Origin: CAWKAO01 sp963847665
GTDB lineage: Bacteria; Actinomycetota; Humimicrobiia; Humimicrobiales; Humimicrobiaceae
DNA: 64,000 nucleotides
Assembly (NCBI GenBank): GCA_963847665.1
Contig: CAWKAO010000002.1
Location: forward strand, 62,001-126,000
Direction: 5' to 3'
Below, piece by piece: positions 56,876 to 64,000 of the stretch. The notes beneath the pieces were generated by a model. The model worked only from the letters and a program-made list of their open reading frames with translations, ran no database searches and was not told the origin of the DNA. The position numbers and the translations under genes were made by a program. Position 1 is the first letter of the stretch, and each line of letters starts with the position of its first letter.

Positions 56876-58234
56876 TTGTTAGGTATAAATGAAAAACTAA
56901 AAGACCTTAAAAACCAGGGCAGGAGCATAAATGTAGGTATTGTGGGTCTTGGGTCAGATGGGACTTTCGCTTGCCTCGCATTTAAATGACCTTGATGGTT
57001 TTAAACTCATAGGTGTTGCAGAAAAGGATATATCCAAAATGGTCGACCTGAAGAGAGCCATCCGACTTGGACGACTCCATCAATAGAATTAATAGAAACC
57101 AGGGTGGATATAAAAGAAAATAAACCAGGACTGAAGGATATTTTAAAAGCAGGCTTCAAGGTCTCTGATCGAGATAAAAAGAAAGCAGGGATCATCGCCA
57201 GTCAAAATAAAATGGTCTTCACCAATGATTTTTCTGTATTGAATTCGATAAGCCAGATCGATGTCATAGTCGAGGCGACAGGGTATCCTGAAGCAGGCGC
57301 AGAAATAATGCTATCTGCTCTTTTATCGGAGAAAGATGTAGTCAGCTTGAACGTTGAAGCTGATGTCACTATAGGACCTGTACTAAAAAAAATAGCATCA
57401 GAAAGAGGTCTAGTTTATACTATATCAGCAGGGGATGAACCTGCTGTGCTGAAGGAACTTTATGATTTTGCAGATGCGCTGGGATTCAAGGTGGTCTGTG
57501 CCGGAAAAGGCAAAAATAACCCGCTGGATTTTTATGCAAACCCCATTTCTCTTGCAGATTATTCTGCAAAAAAAGGCTCAAGCCCAAAAATGATGACATC
57601 ATTTGTCGATGGCACCAAATCGATGGTGGAGATGGCATGCCTGTCAAATGCTACAGGGCTGATCCCGGACTGCAGGGGTATGCATGGGCCCAAAGCGATG
57701 ATAAAGGATCTGGTATCGGTTCTTTGTCTTAAAAAAGATGGCGGGATACTTGAAAAAGAAGGAGTCGTGGATTTTGTAATAGGTGACCTTGCTCCGGGTG
57801 TCTTTGTTATCTATTCAGCAGAAAACAGTAGTATAAAAAATACAATAGAATACCTTAATCTGGGCAAAGGGCCGAATTATCTTTTGTACAAGCCCTACCA
57901 TCTCACAAGCATCGAGACACCTCTTTCAATAGCAAGGACTTATTTTGAAAGACAGCCCTGGATAGTCCCAAAGGAGGGACTTGTCTCTGAAGTATTCGCA
58001 GTTGCCAAGAAAGACCTGAACCCTGGGGACATCATCGATGGAGTAGGTGGTTTTACGGTCTTTGGTACTATTGACATCTACAGGACCGCCAGGGAACAAA
58101 ACCTGTTACCGATCGGTTTATGCACTGGATCTGTTTTAAATAAGAATAAAAAACGGGGAGAACCTATCACTTATGATGATGTTGATTTCCCCCGGAAGAC
58201 TATTAATAATGCAACTCAGAGAATTGCAGGATGA
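56876..58234 (+). pseudogene. SAF-domain NAD(P)-dependent dehydrogenase (homoserine-dehydrogenase-like), two frameshifts
   Basis: About 452 aa when repaired, similar to the family of predicted homoserine dehydrogenases with a C-terminal SAF domain. The start is TTG after GAGG. The N-terminal Rossmann motif GIVGLG breaks near 56,950, continues QMGLSLASHLNDLDGFKLIGV, and breaks again near 57,073 before TPSIELIETRVDIKENKPG. From 57,104 on the frame is intact: VIVEATGYPEAGAEI, ISAGDEPAVLKELYDFA, PLDFYANP, and the SAF-type end DLNPGDIIDGVGGFTVFG. The true substrate of the family is not settled; in this cluster a sugar-derived aldehyde or hydroxy acid is likely. Confidence 0.8.
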
Positions 58235-58275
58235 GCAATTTAGATGATAATATAAATAAAAAAGGATATTAAACA

Positions 58276-58953
58276 ATGAAAATACTTGAAGACATAAAGC
58301 TTGAAATACCATCAGATATCGGCAAAGATTTCCTGACAAAACTTATGGGAGGCATGCTTGTACCCAAGATGGAGGAGATGCTTGACCAGCACAGGGTCGA
58401 ATGCAATAAAATCATCGAACCAAAAGGCATGTTTGCTTCTTTTGAGATTTCCCGAATTGAAGGGGACAGTGTTTATTTTAAATCCGGTAATGTCTTTGCC
58501 GGTCCAAACATCTCAAAAATACTGAATGGGTCAGATATTGCCATCATTTTTATTTTCACCCTCGGACATGGGGTCGATAGTCTGATAAAGCAAACCGGTG
58601 AAAAAGGTGACAGTCTTGCTGTTATAATAATGGATGCAATAACGACAAATATGCTTGAGTGCCTCGGTACTTATATGGCAGAAGTCATTAAAAAGGCTGG
58701 CATAAGAAGTGATGGTTGGGGCTCCACATGCTCCTATTCACCAGGCCAGTACAAATGGACAATCGAGGAACAGAAAGAGATCTTTTCAATGGTCGATGGT
58801 AAAAAAATAGGAGTTGAGCTCAACAAAAGTTATTTAATGGTCCCGTTTAAATCAGTTTCAGGGGTCTATGGTTTCGGACAGTCTGACAAGATCGATAAGA
58901 CAAGAGTGGCTTGTGATCTGTGCCCAAGGCAAAATTGTATAGGAAGAAGGTAG
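58276..58953 (+). CDS. MetH activation-domain-like protein (corrinoid-related)
   Basis: Protein of 225 aa resembling the S-adenosylmethionine-binding activation domain of B12-dependent methionine synthase. The hallmark is the stretch STCSYSPGQYKWTIEEQKE followed by VELNKSYLMVPFKSVSG. It ends with a cysteine motif, CDLCPRQNCIGRR, typical of stand-alone versions linked to corrinoid methyltransferase systems. A reactivation or reductive-methylation role for the island's corrinoid protein is plausible. It is the only corrinoid-linked gene in this second cluster. Confidence 0.87.
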   Translation: MKILEDIKLEIPSDIGKDFLTKLMGGMLVPKMEEMLDQHRVECNKIIEPKGMFASFEISRIEGDSVYFKSGNVFAGPNISKILNGSDIAIIFIFTLGHGVDSLIKQTGEKGDSLAVIIMDAITTNMLECLGTYMAEVIKKAGIRSDGWGSTCSYSPGQYKWTIEEQKEIFSMVDGKKIGVELNKSYLMVPFKSVSGVYGFGQSDKIDKTRVACDLCPRQNCIGRR

Positions 58954-58955
58954 TT

Positions 58956-59382
58956 TTGGAGCAAAATCACAGAATAGATATCATTAAGCAAAATATCGAG
59001 CAGGAACCTTTCGCAAGGCTTTTCAATATAAAGGTAATGGAGCTCGCTGAGGGCCATTCTAAAGTCACAATGAAGATAAAAAAAGAGTATGATAACATTT
59101 TTAACATCACTCACGGTGGAGCAATATTTTCACTATTGGATGTAGCTTTTGGTTCTGCTGCGAATTCTTATGGTACAGATCTCTGTCGCGATCAATATTA
59201 ATGTCAGTTATATAAAACCTGCAAAAGATGGAGATGTCCTGACTGCTGAAGCAGATGAGGTCACCAGAAGCAACAAGATCGCAAACTTCCGTATAATCGT
59301 TAAAAATGGTGAAGAAGATATAATCGCAGTCGCCCAGGCAGTAGCATACCAGAAGAAAGAAATCCTTCCGTTTCTGGAGTAA
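58956..59382 (+). CDS. PaaI-type hotdog thioesterase, frameshifted
   Basis: Hotdog-fold acyl-CoA thioesterase of about 142 aa: FNIKVMELAEGHSKVTMKIK, THGGAIFSLLDVAFGSAANS, then after a one-base shift near 59,170 VAININVSYIKPAKDGDVL and AVAQAVAYQKKE. The start is a TTG 2 bp after the preceding stop, with GGAAGAAGG upstream, showing translational coupling. Members hydrolyse phenylacetyl- or hydroxy-acyl-CoAs. The substrate here is unknown. Confidence 0.84.
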
Positions 59383-59386
59383 AAAA

Positions 59387-60166
59387 ATGAGCGAAAAAGA
59401 AACAGGAAAATTAAGAAATTTTTATTACAGGCCGGACCTTTATGATCTGCAGGTAAACTGGCCGCAGCGCCTTGCAAAGGAAAAGGGTTTTCTTGCAGGT
59501 ATAATTAAAAGCAGGGGTGTTAAAAGTGTACTGGATATCGGTTGCGGTACAGGACATCATGCACAGATGCTATCAGAGTTTGCACAAAAGATAACCGCTG
59601 TCGATCCGGCTGCAGAAAGTATCGAATATGCAAAAAAAAATGTCATAACTGCTGATAATATCAATATTTTTGTCGCAGGTTTTGAAGATCTTACAAGTAA
59701 AATAAAAGGGCAATTTGACCTGATAGTATCTCTCGGTAATACCCTTCCCATACTTGGAAACAGGAGAAAGGTAAAACTTGCACTAAAAAATACAAGAAAA
59801 AAGCTTGCAACCGGTGGTCTTGCGATTTTTCAGTTTTTAAATTTTGAACCTGATATCATGGAGAAAAACAGGTACTATAGGCCAAAGATATTTAATATGG
59901 ATGATAAAAAATATCTTTTCTTGAAACATTTTGAGCATGGCAAGATAAAGACAAGAGTAGATTTTTTAATAACCCGGCTTGATCTGGAAGACAATATTGA
60001 AGATTTTTATGTAAACTCTTCTTATCTCTGCACTCTCCGTAAAAAGATATTTTTAAAAATGGCTGAGAATTCAGGATTTAAAAAGATCGAGCTTATGGGT
60101 ACAGATGGAAAAGAAGAATTTAATAAAAACAAGCATATAAACCTATATGCACTTCTTTACAGGTAA
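59387..60166 (+). CDS. Class I SAM-dependent methyltransferase
   Basis: Methyltransferase of 259 aa with motif I VLDIGCGTGHHAQML, motif II AVDPAAESIEYA, and FDLIVSLGNTLPIL (motif IV region). Related to the UbiE/glycine-sarcosine methyltransferase group by eye. It starts 4 bp after the thioesterase stop. The methyl acceptor is unknown. Its end is 11 bp from the convergent nth gene. Confidence 0.9.
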   Translation: MSEKETGKLRNFYYRPDLYDLQVNWPQRLAKEKGFLAGIIKSRGVKSVLDIGCGTGHHAQMLSEFAQKITAVDPAAESIEYAKKNVITADNINIFVAGFEDLTSKIKGQFDLIVSLGNTLPILGNRRKVKLALKNTRKKLATGGLAIFQFLNFEPDIMEKNRYYRPKIFNMDDKKYLFLKHFEHGKIKTRVDFLITRLDLEDNIEDFYVNSSYLCTLRKKIFLKMAENSGFKKIELMGTDGKEEFNKNKHINLYALLYR

Positions 60167-60177
60167 AGTATCCAAAA

Positions 60178-60852
60178 TCAAACTGTGTCCAGCTTCTCCT
60201 GGCCGAACCTGCAGTATGGCAGAAGATGGCAGACAGGGCATTTCGGTTTTTTGGCATCACATATCGTTCTTCCATGTGCTATTATCTGGTGGGAAAAAAG
60301 GGTCCAGTTATTTTCAGGCATGGTCTTCATCATATCAAATTCTATTTTAGTGGCATCGTTATTTACTGTCAGACCCAATCTCTGGGTTATCCTCTGCACA
60401 TGGGTATCAACTATTATGGCTTCCTTTCCAAAAACATTTGCCAGAACTACATTCGCTGTTTTTCTTCCCACACCTGCCAATGTCACAAGGTCTTCCATAT
60501 TATCGGGGACTTTTGAATCAAATCTTGATATGAGGTCACGGGAGCAGTTTATAATGTTTTTTGCTTTATTATGATAAAAACCTGTAGACCTTATATCTTC
60601 CTCAAGTTCTACAGGATCGATATTTAAAAAATCTGAAGGTTTTTTATATTTTTTGAAAAGATCCGGTGTCAATTTATTTACCAATTTATCGGTACTCTGG
60701 GCTGAAAGTATTGTAGCGATCAGTAACTGGAAAGCATCTTTATGTGCAAGTGAAGTATGATCTGCTTTAGGGTAATCTTTATTCAATATGTCCAGTATGT
60801 TCCTGATGTTATTGACTGCAGGTTCATATACTTGCTGCTGGGCTCTTTTCAT
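60178..60852 (-). CDS. nth: Endonuclease III
   Basis: DNA glycosylase/AP lyase of 224 aa for oxidised pyrimidines. The helix-hairpin-helix LAGVGRKTANVVLANVFG contains the catalytic Lys, followed by the catalytic Asp in IVDTHVQR. The [4Fe-4S] cluster ligands are Cys198, Cys205, Cys208 and Cys214 (C-x6-C-x2-C-x5-C). Intact and of normal length. It starts after AAGGAT. Confidence 0.97.
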   Translation of the reverse strand: MKRAQQQVYEPAVNNIRNILDILNKDYPKADHTSLAHKDAFQLLIATILSAQSTDKLVNKLTPDLFKKYKKPSDFLNIDPVELEEDIRSTGFYHNKAKNIINCSRDLISRFDSKVPDNMEDLVTLAGVGRKTANVVLANVFGKEAIIVDTHVQRITQRLGLTVNNDATKIEFDMMKTMPENNWTLFSHQIIAHGRTICDAKKPKCPVCHLLPYCRFGQEKLDTV

Positions 60853-60935
60853 TGTTGAACATCCTTAATAGTTAAAAAAGTTATAGTTATATAAGTTCCT
60901 GCAATTATAAAGTTTTGTTAAAAAATAGAAAAGTC

Positions 60936-61277
60936 CTATCCTATTGCTTCTGACCCTTCTTCTCCAGTTCTTATTCTTATGCATCTGGGCAGGTCGAGTA
61001 CAAATATCTTTCCGTCCCCGATATTGCCTGTGTATGCCCCCTTCTTTATGGCCTCTATTGTCCTTTCCACAAAGTTATCATTTACTGCGATCTCGAGTCT
61101 TACCTTTTTAATAAGATTTACCTCATGTATTACACCCCTGTAGGTCTCTGTATATCCTTTTTGCTGACCGCAACCCAGCACATTCGTAACAGTCATCTTA
61201 AAGACCTCTTCATCGAACAGTGCTTTTTTGACATCAGGTAATTTATGTGGCTTGACCATTGCTATTATTAATTTCAT
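60936..61277 (-). CDS. PII nitrogen regulatory protein
   Basis: PII signal protein of 113 aa sensing 2-oxoglutarate and ATP/ADP and controlling the ammonium transporter. The T-loop is GCGQQKGYTETYRGVIHEVN and the C-terminal part GDGKIFVLDLPRCIRIRTGE is typical. Tyr46 is kept but position 51 is His, so uridylylation at Tyr51 cannot occur. The gene follows amtB by 27 bp, the usual amtB-glnK order reversed. A strong AAGGAG site is present. Confidence 0.95.
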   Translation of the reverse strand: MKLIIAMVKPHKLPDVKKALFDEEVFKMTVTNVLGCGQQKGYTETYRGVIHEVNLIKKVRLEIAVNDNFVERTIEAIKKGAYTGNIGDGKIFVLDLPRCIRIRTGEEGSEAIG

Positions 61278-61304
61278 TTTAACGCTCCTTCAAAATAAAA
61301 TTTG

Positions 61305-62564
61305 TTATTCATTTGTAAATATCTGGAATCCATTGTATGCTTCCATTCCATGTTCCTCAATATCAAGACCTTTAAGTTCCTCATTCCTGGAAACTCTCAG
61401 TCCAATTGTATATTTAAGTACCACAAAAAGGACAAACATAATACTAAAACTCCAGGCAACCGTACTCATGGAACCGATAAACTGGATCAGTAGTTGTTTT
61501 CCACCTCCACCGAAGAATAACCCGTTTACTCCTGGAAAACCGACTATTTCTGCATATCTTGCATCTGCAAAAAGGCCCACTGCAAGCGTACCGAATACAC
61601 CAGTAATACCGTGTACCGAAACAGCACCGACAGGGTCATCTATCCTGAATTTTTTATCAAAAAGCTCTACAGCGATGACCACTATTATACCTGAGATAAA
61701 GCCGATGATGATCGCACTGATAGGGGATACTACGGCACAACCAGCAGTAATCCCTACGAGCCCTGCAAGCGCACCGTTTAAAACCATTGAGGCATCAGGT
61801 TTTTTATATCTTATCCATACATAAAGCATCGCGCCAAGCGCGCCTGCTGCACCCGCAACTGCAGTATTTACAGCAACAAATGATATTGCAGGGCTGGAGC
61901 CTGAAAGTGTGCTTCCAGCATTGAAGCCAAACCACCCGAACCATAATATAAACACCCCAAGGGCTGCAAGAGGTATGTTGTGGCCCGGGATAGCATTTGA
62001 CGACCTGTCTTTGTTATATTTGCCCAGTCTGGGGCCCAATACCAGCGCTCCGGCAAGAGCCGAAAAACCACCGACCGAGTGAACGACTGTCGAACCAGCA
62101 AAGTCTATCATACCCATCTGGCTCAACCATCCTCCACCCCAGATCCAGTGTCCCACGACCGGATAAACAAATGCAGTGATAACAACACAAAATATAAGAT
62201 AGCTTATAAATTTAGTCCTCTCGGCCATTGCCCCGGAAACAATGGTAGCTGCAGTCGCAGCAAAGACTGCCTGGAAAAGCCAGATAGCAAAATTAGAAGT
62301 ATCTGATGGGCTTATTAACCTCAGTAAAAATCCGTCAGTTCCAATAAATCCACCTGCAGATTTTCCGAACATAAGTCCATAACCTACGAAGAAAAAGATC
62401 AGTAGTCCCAGGGAGACTGTCATGAAGTTCTTCATGATTATATTTACCGCATTTTTTGCCCTTGTAAATCCTGTCTCTACAAGTGTAAACCCTGCATGCA
62501 TTGAAAAGACAAGAAAAGCTGCAAGTAGTATCCATATAAAATCAATTGCAGTTTTCGGATCCAT
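61305..62564 (-). CDS. amt: Ammonium transporter
   Basis: Amt/Mep/Rh channel of about 419 aa with eleven hydrophobic segments. It has the conserved pore histidines in VVHSVGG and SVHGITG, and WFGWFGFNAGST. Start chosen at ATG 62,564, preceded by AAGGAGG, over a TTG at 62,579. The C-terminal tail ELKGLDIEEHGMEAY is the PII-contacting segment, and the PII gene follows directly. It imports ammonium when nitrogen is scarce. Confidence 0.97.
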   Translation of the reverse strand: MDPKTAIDFIWILLAAFLVFSMHAGFTLVETGFTRAKNAVNIIMKNFMTVSLGLLIFFFVGYGLMFGKSAGGFIGTDGFLLRLISPSDTSNFAIWLFQAVFAATAATIVSGAMAERTKFISYLIFCVVITAFVYPVVGHWIWGGGWLSQMGMIDFAGSTVVHSVGGFSALAGALVLGPRLGKYNKDRSSNAIPGHNIPLAALGVFILWFGWFGFNAGSTLSGSSPAISFVAVNTAVAGAAGALGAMLYVWIRYKKPDASMVLNGALAGLVGITAGCAVVSPISAIIIGFISGIIVVIAVELFDKKFRIDDPVGAVSVHGITGVFGTLAVGLFADARYAEIVGFPGVNGLFFGGGGKQLLIQFIGSMSTVAWSFSIMFVLFVVLKYTIGLRVSRNEELKGLDIEEHGMEAYNGFQIFTNE

Positions 62565-62714
62565 AGTGTCCTCCTTCAAAGTCTATGTAATATTAATGAT
62601 CTTTTGATATACCAAGATAGTCCTATGACTAATGGCCATTCAAAATTATAATGATGACTAATTTTATAGGGAATTTTTTACAGAAAGGTTAAATGCAAGT
62701 TAAATCTGTGTTAA

Positions 62715-63998
62715 TTATTTAAGGTGATTTTTTCTCGAAATTTTAGAAGATCTTTTACTTTTAAGGTAATCTTCCATTTCGTTTCTTACCATTGTGTTGG
62801 CTATATCTTTCTTTTCAAGCCAGCCTTTTCTTGCAATATTGACGCCAAATCTGTATTCATCCAATCCTTCGAGGCTGTGAGCATCAGGGTTGATGAATAA
62901 CTTTACTTTTTTTTCTTTCGCATATTTACAATGCTGCCAATCGAGATCCAGCCTGTATGGGCTGGAGTTTATCTCAAGGTCGACATCGAGATCTGCTGCA
63001 GCGTCTATTATCTTTATTATGTCTACATTATAAGGGTCTCGGGTGAGGAGCAGCCTGCCTGTGGGATGCGCAAGCATTGTCGAGTACTTGTTTGTCATAG
63101 CTTTGATGATCCGTTCGGTCATCTGTTTCTCCCCCATATTAAAGTTTGAATGGACAGCTATTATGACAAAATCAAATCTTTCAAGTATCTCATCAGCATA
63201 ATCAAGTGAGCCATCTGGCAGTATATCCGATTCAATACCTTTAAACATCTTAAAATCAGGGACTTTTTTATTTAGAAGGTCTATTTCTTTCAGGTATGCT
63301 GAAATCCTGTCTTCAGGGATACCACCTGCATACCAGGCAGTCCTTGAATGATCCGCCACACCACCGTATTCAAATCCCATTTTTTTTAAAGCTTCAACAG
63401 CATGCTCAAGCATCATGGTTCCATCACTGCTAATAGTGTGGAAATGAAAAATTCCTTTTATATCATCTATTTTGACCAGGTCCGGTAGTGATCTTCTTTG
63501 GGCAGCCTCTATTTCTCCTGTATTTTCCCTTAACTCAGGTTCTATATAGTCCATACCAAAGACTGCAAAAATATCTTTCTCGGTTTTACAGTTGATAAGT
63601 TTTTCTCCATCAAATAATCCGTACTCATTCATCTTGAGACCCATTTTTTTTGCAAGGGAACGCATTGCAGTGTTGTGTTCTTTACTGCCGGTAAAATGGT
63701 GGAGAGCATAAGGATACTGCTCATCGCTTACAGCACGGATATCAGCATTTATACCAGATATCAATCTTATGCTTGATTTAGTATCTCCCTTGGCGATCAC
63801 ATCTTCAGCTTCTTTAAGGCCTATAAAATAATCCATAACATCCTGCGGGTTATCAGTACTTGCGACAATATCTATATCCTTCACAGTCTCCCTTTTTCTT
63901 CTTATGCTGCCGCCAGGACTCGATCTTATAACAGATTTAAGTCCTGCTATTTTAGTATGTAATGCTTCTGCCACTGCCACTGCTTCTGAATATAGGTA
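62715..63998 (-). CDS. polX: DNA polymerase X family protein with PHP domain, truncated by window edge
   Basis: C-terminal 427 residues of a bacterial PolX; the N-terminus lies beyond the right window end (frame open to 63,998). The polymerase nucleotidyltransferase motif is GGSIRRKRETVKDIDIV, followed by the thumb region and then a PHP domain (FHFHTISSDGTMMLEH, GVADHSRT, KGIESDIL, VIIAVHSNF, PDAHSLEGL). Bacterial PolX uses gap filling with a PHP 3'-5' exonuclease in base excision repair. Its closeness to nth is consistent with repair. Confidence 0.93.
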   Translation of the reverse strand, partial: YLYSEAVAVAEALHTKIAGLKSVIRSSPGGSIRRKRETVKDIDIVASTDNPQDVMDYFIGLKEAEDVIAKGDTKSSIRLISGINADIRAVSDEQYPYALHHFTGSKEHNTAMRSLAKKMGLKMNEYGLFDGEKLINCKTEKDIFAVFGMDYIEPELRENTGEIEAAQRRSLPDLVKIDDIKGIFHFHTISSDGTMMLEHAVEALKKMGFEYGGVADHSRTAWYAGGIPEDRISAYLKEIDLLNKKVPDFKMFKGIESDILPDGSLDYADEILERFDFVIIAVHSNFNMGEKQMTERIIKAMTNKYSTMLAHPTGRLLLTRDPYNVDIIKIIDAAADLDVDLEINSSPYRLDLDWQHCKYAKEKKVKLFINPDAHSLEGLDEYRFGVNIARKGWLEKKDIANTMVRNEMEDYLKSKRSSKISRKNHLK

Positions 63999-64000
63999 TC

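Noticed and set aside
1..64000. tRNA, rRNA, CRISPR, IS element or prophage
   Set aside because: No cloverleaf-like sequence, rRNA conserved blocks, regular repeats, transposase or integrase frames were recognised.

Overview
The window is AT-rich chromosomal DNA (below 40% G+C by eye) from a strictly anaerobic bacterium. Anaerobic signs are corrinoid methyltransferases, an oxygen-sensitive 2-hydroxyacyl-CoA dehydratase activase, superoxide reductase and a flavodiiron protein. An LCP-family wall-polymer ligase, lipoproteins and the absence of outer-membrane genes suggest a monoderm. A FliA/WhiG-type sigma factor and heavy use of AGA/AGG and ATA codons are compatible with an uncultured low-GC lineage (Actinobacteriota of the OPB41/Humimicrobiia kind, Atribacterota or Bacillota). 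The sequence alone cannot decide. TGA acts as a normal stop. I saw no rRNA, tRNA, CRISPR array, insertion sequence or replication origin.

Bases 1-38,250 are a large catabolic island. It holds six uroporphyrinogen-decarboxylase-superfamily (URO-D) methyltransferases, two MttB-family methyltransferases each placed directly after a URO-D gene, and one corrinoid carrier protein. Interleaved with these are genes of a deoxysugar or polyol pathway: three L-fucose-isomerase-like proteins, two rhamnulokinase-like kinases, a rhamnose-mutarotase-like protein, a class II aldolase, triosephosphate isomerase, RpiB, a ribokinase-like kinase and a glycerol-kinase-like protein. There is also a complete sugar ABC importer (lipoprotein, ATPase, two permeases) and three local regulators (LacI, RpiR, DeoR). 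My working reading, as inference, is uptake of an O- or N-methylated sugar or polyol: the methyl goes to corrinoid and C1 metabolism, and the carbon skeleton is isomerised, phosphorylated and cleaved to DHAP plus an aldehyde.

Bases 38,465-44,085 carry a 1,466-residue tandem acyl-CoA-dehydratase activase and an MFS transporter. Bases 44,067-51,466 look like housekeeping and stress genes: a SIMPL lipoprotein, the sigma factor with two small unknown genes, an oxygen-defence set (flavin reductase, superoxide reductase, flavodiiron protein), a TIGR02757 protein and an LCP protein with DUF4214 repeats. Bases 51,509-60,166 form a second carbohydrate cluster: zinc alcohol dehydrogenase, FGGY kinase, a fused class II aldolase/TPP-E1-alpha protein, E1-beta, a SAF-domain dehydrogenase, a MetH-activation-domain protein, a thioesterase and a methyltransferase. 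Bases 60,178-64,000, on the minus strand, carry nth, an amtB-PII operon and a PolX/PHP protein cut by the window end.

Many genes in 0.9-36.4 kb and 55.4-59.2 kb are broken by single-base indels, often in homopolymers, while 38-54 kb is clean. Such genes are listed as one entry over the full reconstructed span with the lesion named. Whether these are assembly errors or real decay cannot be told from the sequence.
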